From: Psococerastis gibbosa
Lineage: Eukaryota > Arthropoda > Insecta > Psocodea > Psocidae
Direction: 5' to 3'
Assembly: GCA_963971405.1 (NCBI GenBank)
Contig: OZ020485.1
Coordinates: 41,475,469 to 41,539,468, forward strand
DNA length: 64,000 nt
The number at the start of each line of letters is the position of its first letter. Within the stretch, counting starts at the first letter, position 1. The notes beneath the pieces are model-generated. The model worked only from the letters and a program-made list of their open reading frames with translations, had not been told where the DNA came from and did not search any database. Both the position numbers and the translations under genes were made by a program. Below, piece after piece: positions 44,001-56,000 of this stretch.

Positions 44001-47000
44001 TTATTTGTTTTATAGAAATTTGGTATATTCAATTGGTACAGGAATATTTCATACACCCTGTTATAAGGTATTTTTTTTTCACTTTTATTGCTATAATTTT
44101 TCCATGAATTGGATAATTCGGCAAAATTCTGTCTATTATCAGTTTCACGGACAAATTCCTGTACCAAAACAAAAAAGTCTTTCGTAGAGCTATGCATGAA
44201 ATAGTCCTCTACCAATTGAATATACCAAATTTCTATAAAATATATGTTGTTTTGTTTCTAACGTCTGCTTTCAGCATTCTTGCTTTAAGCAACCCTGTCA
44301 GCTTGGCGGGGGGAGTGATTCTGTTTGTTAACTTGAGGCACCCTAAGGGCAGACTCTTTCACCTCGGGGAAAGGGGAGTTGACTGACAGGGTGGACCTCC
44401 TGATTATAGTGGATTCCCAACCACTTGGGAAACATGGTAAAGTCACACGATTAAATCGGAGGTGACCAGGACTCGACTTATACTGCCAAAGCGCGTTATC
44501 ATGTCCCACCAGGTTCCCCTGCCAACGCTGTGCACACTACCACGTTGCCGCAGTTTGAAACATGCTCTGCTCTAATGGAATCAACATGGTAAGGCCGTTG
44601 GCCTATAAAATATATAAAAAGGTTAAATAAAAAATAAAAACCAACCGATTTTATTGTGATCCAGGGGTGGCCAATGTGTCCAACCAGCTTCATCTTATGA
44701 GCAAATCGGAGAACCCCCACTACCATTTGTACAAAGCCGACTTTGTCATGTCAGGGCATGTGGAGTAGTGGTACAGACTCCGACTTTCACCCGGAAGGTT
44801 TTTGGTTCGAGTCCCACACTTTCTGCATTATCTGGCCATGCTTTGAATAGCATGTCAACCAGGTGGTACAGGCCTTCCTAGTTGAGTGAGCTTTATAGCC
44901 CTAACTCCACTAGGTAAACTAGGTCGGCTTAGTAATAGACCGAAAATCAATATTTTTTTTTTTACTTTCACAGGAAATATCTATCGTAGAGCCCATGGCC
45001 GTAGCCAAGGGGGGTTCATGGGGGTTCAAACCCCCCCCCCCCCCCGAAATGAAATGGCTTCATACTAGGTAGAATCGGATTTTGAGAGGGAAAATAAAAA
45101 CCACTATGTAATACCCAATTACATTTCTAAACCCCCCCCCCCCCCGAAAAAAATCCTGACTACGGCCTTGGTGGAGCCATCAACAATAACCATTAAATTA
45201 GCAGAAATATTCCTCTACATTTCGATATTTATGACCTTCACTAACACCTATTGCCAACAGTTCTACTTTTAGAACTCTTTCCTCGGGACTGCCTCCACAC
45301 CAATCGTTTTTTGTACAAATTAAATTCAATGATAGTGGCATTCCGTTTTAGAAAGTTGGGCATATTATTTTTCAAAATAATAAGAATTTTTTTTTACCGT
45401 TAAGAGGATATGCTATCGAAATCGCTGTTCAGACCTCTTTGATTCTGGAGTTTTGACCCACCAGAATTATGTTAATTGTAACGGCCACTCTTCCTTGGAA
45501 GCATGAAACATCAATATAGATTTTCCATGCGATGGAATTTTAATTTTAAGGCTCAGAATTTTATTAAAAAATTAAAAAATAGCGCAATATTCAGAAAGGG
45601 TTCTGGAAAATGCAATCTTACCTTCAGTGGAAGAGAGATGTTTTGCATGTTAATATTAGCTAATGGTCTATATCTACATTATTAGTGTGCTATTTTCCAC
45701 GATTTTGCCATAAAAACCATGATATTTAAAAATTTGTTATTTTTGTTTACAATTGGACCTGAAACCAAATAATATTTTGCACCCCAAAATGTATCGCAGT
45801 AGTTCCGAGATATTCCGCCGCATTTGCAGCGCTCTTGTTGCTGCCACGAATGTGAACGAGTATACTGCCACGAATGTAAATAATAAACAAATACTTTTTG
45901 TGCGTGAATTGAATCAAATATTATCTTGTTCTGTGAATTGTAAGTTCGATTTTGATTAAATTACTGTTGTGAGCATCATGGCAAAACGAAAGACTACAAC
46001 GGAGTACAACAAGAAGAGTAAAATGAATTTAAAAAAGTGTTCTGTGGCATTTCAAGCCATGAAATTACTAATCGTGCCAGGTTGTTGTGTTGTTGCTTGG
46101 TAGCAAAAGGCTGATTTGAATTCGGTCCTAATGTCTCGAATAAATGTCTGCTCCCGCTGTACTGCAGCTGAAGTTATACACTCGACCTTCTTCGGCTCTT
46201 CGCCTACCTTCTTTTTAAAAGACTACACTGTTCCACACTCACGTATAGCTTGATTCAGTCGATTGTATACTACACCATTTGCAAAAAAATTACTTTGGGT
46301 ATGAGCCAGTGGCTGAAACTTGTGCAAATCCTGTAAAATATCTTGTAGCGTGTTGATGGACGTCCGAGTGGACAAGGGAATTTAAATATGATGGAAGCAA
46401 ACCCTTGGCTATTTTAAACAAATGTCTAGCCTTCGAAGAAAATAGATTCCTCGACTCATGACTGCCACCTCTGCATCCCGGTTCCTTCTGGCATCTCTAG
46501 GTTTATTTAGGATAATACGCATAGGCATAGCTTCTGTAGAGCGTCAAGCACGGAGCGGTTCGCCGGATAAAACACTGTTATACAGTAGCTGTAGTGCGGC
46601 CGAATTAAGGAGTTGAACAAAGTGACTTTAGTGGTACATGGTAGAAGGAATTACACCTTACGAAGGAGCGACATTTTGCATTTTCTTTTACTTGTGACCG
46701 TCTCATAGTTCAAATTTAAGGTAAGGCGAGAATCAATGAGTATTCCAAGATACTTGAAGGATTTGACCCATTCTATCACCACCAAGAACCAACTTTTCCA
46801 AACACTCCATAGCTCTCGAACTAATAACCATCGCCTTCGATATTTAATATTAAACACCATCTAGTAATGAAATTCAGTTCCGCATTCATCTTCGAAGTTA
46901 ATTCTACTAGGGTTTTTCCCGCCAAGTAGATCAGCATATCAGCAAAGAAATGCTTAACACATTCCAGCAAGAACAGATCATTGATAAAGAGAACAAACAG

Positions 47001-50000
47001 TAATGGTCTGATTTTACTTCCTTGAACTTCACCGCAGTCTTGGGTATTAACACGCGGCCTTTTGTGGGGCACAGTGAGGCAAGCCAAAAAATATGATTCT
47101 GTATGTTAAATATTAGGCTATGACCGTGCATTTTAATTTTTGCTTTCCAATTTATACGTAGTATAAGGAAAGCTTTGTGACGGTCAACATTTCAGCGGAT
47201 TTAAGCGTTTTGATGTCCCAGGAACCCAAAAAGTGGGTTTTACGAAATGTCTGGCTATCTGTCGATTTCCGGGCAAACTATTCCGTCGATTTTGGTGAAA
47301 TTTGGCACGTAGGCTTACAAAAATCATAACTCGAGATGATTTTCATTTCTATTTTGGGCTAACTTTATTTGGGGGGGTTATTCTCAAAAACGTTATTAAT
47401 GTAAACAAAATGCAGTGGATCGCTTGCCCCTTGGTAGTTTGCTTCTGGGGGTAAAAAAAAAAAAAAATTCAGTGGAATCTTTCTGTCGATGAATTCTACC
47501 CTCAGGTATGTTTTAGGTGTTCAATAGAGTAACAAATCCAAACAGGTTGCTTTCCTAAAAATATTTGCTTCTGTGCAAAAAATTATTTTTTGAAGAAATT
47601 ATGGAAAAATCACGCTCCAATACATTGCGTGCCGTGTCATTGTTACTACTGTTACAATGTAATGGTCTGTTCGTTCCAGAATATGCAATTGAGTTTTAAG
47701 GGGTTGTCAATATATAGATGTCCCCCCCCCCCCTAGGCATCCGAAATTTATCCATGAGGAAATTATTTACTATGAAATTACACATTGTCTATCTACTAAT
47801 TTACAAATTGGAAAGCATGTTTGCATTATATCAAAAATTTATTTTTGTCGCTTACACCCATGCAGGCCTTTTTTTTTACGGCGCCTCATCCCTCCCACGG
47901 GGTCAGTGGCACGGATCTTATTCTTCCAGGTGTTTCGGTTTTTGGAATCAATCATATCCGGCGAGAGACCGAAGGTTCTGAGGTCCTCTCTCACTTTCGT
48001 TACAACGGACATCCTCGGTCGTCCTATAGGTCTTGGGCCCTCTACCGTGCAGTCCCTTACACGTTGTAGCAGGTGTCCATCTTCTCTTCTTAACGTATGG
48101 CCCCACCACGCCAGTCTTCGTTCCCTGACTTTATCGGTGATCGGTGCTACTTGCATCTCCGCCCGGATGCCCTCGTTTCTCCTCCTGCCTGTTAATTTGT
48201 AACCCAGATATTAACGCAACATGCGTATCCCAGCCACATGCAGCAATTGCTCTTTCTCCTCCGCAATGGCCAGCACTCCGCTCGGTAGGTCATACACGGT
48301 CTCACCACTTGCTTGTACGTATATGCGGAATTTGATTTGAATTTTTCGGCATTCTCCTATCCTTCAAGATCTCCGCCATATCTCGCCACTTGGCCCAACC
48401 AAAGGTTACCCGTACTTTTACATCGTCTTCACAGCCGCCATTCTCGCGTAACGTTGCTCGTAGATATTTGAATGTCTTGGCCTTCTCTAGGTTTTGGTTA
48501 TCTACTTTTATCGATCCAGGTTCCTGGCTTATGCATTCCATGTACTCTGTTTTCTTGCGATTCACTTTAAGCCCCTGGCGCTCCACCGTTTCCACCCACA
48601 GTCTGAGAGTACTCTCGACATCTTCTCGCGAGTCTCCTACCAGGAGGATATCATCAACGAAGAGAAGGCTTTCTGGCGCTTGCCCTTGCATCTGCCTGGT
48701 CACTACGTCCATTATGAGAACGAACAACAGCGGTTCAAGGTTGACCCCTGATGCAACCCATAAGTTACTGGGAAGGTGTAACCGACCCCTGCCGCACTAC
48801 GCACTCGTACATATTCTTTATTAGCCTTATATAGCTTTGCGGAACTCGTCTCTCTTCCAACACATCCCAGATTAAACTTCTCGGTATTCTATCATAGGCT
48901 TTTTCCACGTCCACGAACACAATGAACAGGTTTTTTCTTTTCTCGATGTTTTTCTAGCAGAGTCCTTGCAATGTGTCGTATATTCCATCTGTAGTTCCTC
49001 GACCTGGCATGAATCCTACTTGGTTTTTGGAGATGGTCTCATTAATTAGAACTCTGAGTCTTCTCTCAACCACCCTTTCCATCCACCTCATTGCATGGCA
49101 GTGCAGTTTTATAGGTCGGTGGTTGCCACAGTCTTGCACATCGCCCTTTCGCCCGTCTGGCGTTTTTTTATTGTAAGTTACTTTGTTGTGGCCTAATGTT
49201 CCACGCATAGTACCTACTGTCATGTTGTTTTGAATTAATTTCTCTGTAACCTATCGTACTGCCTCGTAAATTGTATTTATTCTATTTAGTTCATTTGTGT
49301 ATAGTCTATTAGTGCTAGGGCTGAGCTGCAGGCTACTAGTGGGGTCACAGGTGGCAGATAGCGAATATAACGCATAAGCAGTCCCCGACCAAGCAGCGGC
49401 ATAATCAGAGGGTGTGGTAACAAGTCTGGTGGTGCAGGCTTGTCTAGGGAAAGCCACTAGAACCCGACGTAAACTTTGTGACGGGGCGAATAGTTGCCGC
49501 CACTAAATAAGCAACCACTACTAAGGTACTCATTTGTCATGGGGTTGGCCCCGAAGGTGAATGAACTCAATGAAGAGTCAACGGCATAAAAATGCAGAAG
49601 GCAACGAAAAACCACTGTTAGAAGGCATGTCAAAGTACACTCGATACTCTACATACTTGACTTCGTTTTCGAATGGAAAATAGCCAACACAATGCATTAA
49701 AATGGTCGAATATTTGCGCTACAGTGATTTTTTAAACATTATTGATATGCTCTGATAATTTTTTTCGGATTATTAATTATTCGTTTATTTATTTATTAAG
49801 TTTTTAAATTGTTATATTTACTCAAACATCCTGGGGGGGGGGGGGGCTTGACAAGTACCTGGGGGTCGCTATGCCCCCCTAACTACGCCAATGTATAGCA
49901 ATCTAGCTGAGTACGTCTATCGAAAATAGGCAACAACAAATTTTAGAAAGTTGGTTATTATGACTTAGTCGCCACTGGTAGTATGAAACAGTGCACCCGC

Positions 50001-53000
50001 CACTGCTGGAGCAAAAATCAATCCTGAGATTCGAATAAAATCTTCCGAGTTCCTACTTCCTTGGGCTAGCCTGCGGGTCGCAGGTATAAAGACCATTCAG
50101 CGAAGCAGCAGGGGGTGATGCCTCCCCTACCTTTACAGTTTACACTTTACAGCCGTGAGCCGTTGGCTCAGGGTCATCTTTGTTTTGCCAGATAGTGTCA
50201 CTAGAATTAACTATTTATTAGCAGAACATTATTAATGTTTTTGTTAAATATTTTTATATTGCCTCTATTATTTTTAAATAATATACATTTAATTTAAACT
50301 AGAAACTTAAATAGTGAAGAAAAATATTTCGTTTTTTTTTCTTCATATTTTCTTCTGTGGTCTGTCCGAAATTTTTCCTACGTATTATATCCTCTTAAGT
50401 AGTCCAGCAGTCTGATCGAGGCGTTTATAATACCGGGGTTAAATAAATACCCTAGGATTATAACTGTAAACAAACAAATTTTGAATAGCACTTTCCATTA
50501 TAAAATTATCTTGTTTACCAGTGGTTTAAATAAATACCGGTATTATAAACGCCCCGATCAGGCTGCTGATATTCGACAATTATTTGCGATTAATATTTCA
50601 TGACATAATTATTTGATATTAATATATTCCATAATGATTCTACCCCTCCAATTGTCTCGTAGTATGTTTTTATAATAATAATAATTTTATTTTTTTCGGG
50701 GGGGGGGGGGGGGAGGGTTCAACCCCCCTTGGTTGGCTACGGCCTTGATTATTATTATATTATATTATATTACTACAGAACAAGGACATTGCCCTTTGGA
50801 TGAAATACATTATGGCGGCTATGAAACCAAATCAATATCCTACAATATACTAAGAATAATAGTAATAGGCATATGCTTTAAGCATGGATAATGTATACGC
50901 ATGCCATTATTCTGACATACATCATTATTATAAGGTAATAACGTATTCAAAACCTACCGTACCCATTTACAATCTCATTCAAAATACTTTTGAAATTATT
51001 AAAATTTTAATTCTTCAAAGTTTTCTATAAAAATGCGGTAAGAGTAGAAACTAAATCCCAAGTATCCCTCTTAAACAGTCCAGGCAAGGCAACTTTACAA
51101 TGAGCCCATTCACGTCAGACAAATATTTTATACTTTTAATTGGTTTGAACGGGTCAGTTTAATTCATAGGCTACTGTTAGCTCTGGCTCAAGAGCCCTCG
51201 ACCGTTGGAAAATCCTACCCACTTCATCTTTTCCAGCTTTTAACAATAATTCACTCGCTCAGCGGGTCCGTTTTGAGTTCCATCCGAGTTTAGCATTAGC
51301 TGAAAGGTTTTTTTTTATTGCCATTTAATTTACTTTTGTTTTTGTTAAAAATAATTTTCAACTTATCGTGTGTGTTGTGGCCTAGATTTAAATTAAGAAA
51401 GCTTTAAATGGACGCCTAATGAAGTTGGCAAGGCTGGGGGGGGGGGGGGTCGATAGGTTTAACGTCTCCCTCTCGAAAAAGGATTTTTTTGCCCAAAATG
51501 CGTAAAAACCCCCACGATTGTACACCTTTATCTTAAAAACAGTTTCCTGGGGGTGACCTCCGGACCTCTTGTTATCAGCTGTACTTTTCATATAATAGGG
51601 TTCAAATAAGGTTCCTTATAAGACAACTGGTTTTTTGAACAGTATGTGCAAATTACAGCATTAATATAAAATATAATATAAAATATAAATAAGTTAAGGT
51701 ATCGTATATATACAATATACATATCAAAAGTACTGTGAATCTAATTACAAAAGTTTGCAAATAACGAAAAAGCTATTAAAAATCCCCTTTTTATACTAAC
51801 ACCTTTTTATGCTAACACAAGTGGGTTTCTTAGACAAAGTTAATTTCTTAACGATTATTTGGGTTTTACTAATTCGGGTTGTTATAACAAGTTTTTCTAA
51901 AACTCCAAGTTTTTGCTATTTTTTGTTTATGTTGATTACCATTAACGTAGATAGTATTAGGGGCTTTCAGACAGATTTTATTTCATTCCTCTGTGACCAA
52001 TATTAACTGAGATATGAATTAAATAAGGTTTTAATCGGCCGCCATCTTAGAACCAAATAGCGGATCTTGATGGTTAACGAACTCGATCAAGATATTTGTA
52101 TGATCAATTTTTGTGCCAAGTTCGGATAATATATCTACGGAAATTAGAGTGTTTCCTATAATTGATATACAGTACATACGAGTACATACATACATACATT
52201 TGAACGGGAGTGGGTCACGAAATGAAAAGTTGTAAAGAAATTTTCCGGAAGTCGAACATTGGTCGCCGTCTCAATAGGTATATGAATCTCCCTAAAATAG
52301 CTTACAATTGATTATTTGTTCACGCCAACCTTTCTGTGATAGACCGGCTCAGTGCAAATTCAAAATATTGCAATATTGCAAAATTTATAGTTTCACTACT
52401 GAGTAACTACTTCAACAATGCCCTGGTCTCAGATTCACTGTAATTCAATTATCGAAACTCAGGTATTTAATCGGATAGTTTTCCCAAAATCTTTGACGAC
52501 TGCAGAAGTGGATCCATTTGGCTCTCACTTCTCACTATCCCCATGATTGTACTTGAAGGTTCATACCAGTATATAATAGGCCTACCGCCTACCCGAACAC
52601 GATAGGATGACATTTGGTACTCTTAAAAAAATCGAATTAACCTGGGTGCTTATGCAAGTTATCAAATAAACAAATTGTTCCAAATGTCATCCTATCGCGC
52701 ACTCAAAAAATTTTATTGTAAATATAACCCGACAGGGCTTACTGCAACACGAAATTTCGTGTAACTTTTGGACGGCACGAATAGGGTGTAAATCCTACTA
52801 AATGAGTTGTGTTAAATACGTAGAGTAATTGTTACAATAATTGGGATAGATATTACCCATACAAGTTTGGTAAAAATTACACTAGTTGTGTAAATGTGAT
52901 TGAGTAATGCTTACTAAATTATCTGTGTTTATTTTACACAACTCTTATGTAGATTGAAACATACGACATGTGTATCTTCTACCCAACTATTTGAGTACTA

Positions 53001-56000
53001 TCTAGTTTAGGCTACCTGTTTGGGTTCATGCTACTCAACTACTTGGGTAAAATCTAGCCGACCTTATTGTGTGGTTGTAACACAGCAATATATATGCATT
53101 GGGTTGGATTTGAACACACGTTGTGTAGAATTTACAGAAGGCGTTGGGTGTTACTTGTACCCTCGGTTAGGGTTGCACCTAGCTTACTCAAGAGATGTAC
53201 CGTAGGGCCGTTACCATGGTGACTTTCAGTTGTTAGCTTTTTATAAATTATTCAGCATTTGTAATTAACGTTAGAGCCTCAAATAAATTTAGCGGGTCTA
53301 ACGTTAATTACATATTCTGAATAATTTATAAAAAGCTAACAACTGAACGCCACCAAGGCAAAGGTCCTACGGTCCATCTTCTCATTAAAAAACTGATTAT
53401 TCGCGATTTTTTTTCAAAGTTATTTCCATTTCATTTGGCAGTCACGAATAGGGAGTTTTTTTTTAAGTAAGGCAAGTAACACCCAAACCGCAGGTTTCTT
53501 TCACTATCCCACTCAGTTTCACCGGTAAATTCTTCACACTGTGAACAAACACAACAAAATACATACATAACAACAACAACAGCCTAATTTAGTGACATTC
53601 GCATGTCTCGAACATATCATGTAGGTAAAAGTTCTACACTCACAAACATTAGCTGCACGTCCGGAAAATACGAAAGTGACGTCAACCATTCGATGTATCA
53701 GGAATAATATTCGACAGTTGATACAAAACAAAAGAAGGATTGAGACAAATCAAATAAGAATACAAGTTTATATATTGGCATATAACATATAATGAACAAA
53801 ACTAAGCATTACATTTTACCGTAATTATCAAAAGGGATTTCTTGTTGTCGTTCAACTCTTAGCATTTCTTCTGTCATGTCTTCGCCATCAGAGAACAATG
53901 CTGACACGAAATTTGGAGAACTAAATATATCCATTTTGAACTTTAAACTTAACAAACTTTCACTTTAGGCCTACATTAAATTTGAAGAGGCCACACTAAA
54001 AACAATTCTCCTTCTTCTCCCCCCCCCCTAGTGCCATTTCCTGAATTCGCCCCTGTCGAATGTTAACGCCTTGAGCTCGGCAATTGTTTTCCATCTTGCT
54101 CCGGCGAGTTGTTCAATCCTTTCCTCGAGAGTTGTCCTCGGTCTGCCGATGGTTCTTCTTCCTTGTGGCCTTGCTTCCGCCAATCTCCAGGTGGTCCTTT
54201 TCTCGTCCATCCTTTAAACGTGGCCGAACCATTGCAACTGCTTGTTCTCCATTTTTCTCTCTATGGAATCCACTTGCGCAGGTCTTGCCTGATGCGGTCG
54301 TTTCGGATTCGTTCCCATCTTGTTCGATCAGCAATCCGTCTTAGACACTTCATCTGACTCCCGTTTATTTTACTTAGGTCACTTGTTGTAGGTGTCCAGC
54401 TTTCGCTCCCATAGAGGAGAATCGGCTCCAAGATGGCTTGTTGGACTCTGGTCTTTGTCTTCCGTTCGAGTTCTCCTTGCTGTTGTCTTTTGGACTCGGT
54501 TTCGGTCTGGTGTTGGCCTGTCTGGTTCACTGCTGTACCCAGATAATTGTAGTTTTGCTGGAGAGTCTGCTATTGGGACTACGTCATCTGCATAGGCAAG
54601 GGCTTACACGTACACGTGCCTAAGTCGCCACAAACCGACCAACGATCGATCAGTTCTTGCCTTGCACGTCTTCATTACTTCATCCATAAAAATCAGGAAT
54701 AATAGTGGGCTTAAACTGTCCCCTTGTTTTACCCCTCTTTTCATGGCAAACGAACCTGACTTCTCGCCATCTAATCGCACTACTCCCTCCATTTTTTCGA
54801 ACATTGACTGAATTGCACTGAAACTAAAAACACCTGAAGGAAAATAAAGTCCAAAAGTTTGACAACCGGCTACCGCACTTGCTAATAGACATTCAATGAC
54901 TGGGAAGAGGGAAGCATCAGGGCTCAGGCATCGCGGGTATAACGGTATTTCAGGTTTGCAGGTGTCACCCGCTGTAAATTTTACACGACCCTCGCGTGGA
55001 TTCTATCCAAGTTGTGTTAGCATTACACAACTTGTATTCAGATTTCAACGGTTTTTCGCCAAATAACAGTAGTTTGTTGCATTTCATCGTGCTATTATTA
55101 AATGTTATCATATACAATAATATGTATATTAATATCCCTGATATAATGGGGGTAGTTGGGGGGGGGGGGGGGGTTCCTCAGTGATACGCCACATATTATT
55201 ATAATTACATGGCAAAGCTACAAGACTGCGTTACTAGGGGAATGAGGGGAGGGGGTCTAAATTATAAGATTGAAATAGGAGTAGGCCATTGACATGGCCG
55301 CGTTTGGATGTTTTAGATATGTAGAATTTGAAAATTCTACATACAGTAGATCTATTACGAGCGAGACCGTCGTTCAACTTCATGGAAAATTTATGCACTA
55401 AATTGTCATAAAATTTAGTCTCAATTGTACACTGAGAAGTAGTGTAGAATTTACTCGATTTCGTGTGATTTCTGCAAATGATGGGCTTATGTTTAAACAA
55501 ATGTGTGTAACTTCCAATCAATTTTATGTAATGTATACATTTTACACATCTCCGTGTAGAGCGTTCCCGCCAGAATTCAAATTTGTTAAGTAAACATTTA
55601 GGATTAACGTATAAATTCAAATTAAATTGTTATCAGTTGATAGTAGACATACCAATGAAAGCAATAGAAGTCATAGACAATGTTAAAAGAAAATTTCAAT
55701 CACGATTTAGTAAGAAGTTCAATATTGAGAGGTGATTGTAACATATTGCATGCTTCATAGCCTAGGTCCTATGTCTTTCAAAAGAAAATCAAAGGACTAG
55801 TCTGTTGACTTTCAAAATGAGCTCCTATAACTCTACAAATGGTAAATTTACTGTTCATTATTAGCTACTTTGGCCACAGCGGTCAAGTGGCATGGGTATT
55901 AGGCTACTGATGAGGTTTAATACGGGACGGGCCACGAGTCTAAATTCCTACGCGTACACCTTTGCCTATCTCAGTTTTTGACAACACTTTAAAATACGTA

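Noticed and set aside
47143-47821. Possible separate repeat family because the TCTG block is nearly absent
   Set aside because: Both ends and several body segments match the (TCTG)n TIR family; it is an internally deleted copy.
47839-49223. Host genes on the minus strand
   Set aside because: The ORFs are consecutive pieces of one frameshifted LINE reverse transcriptase.
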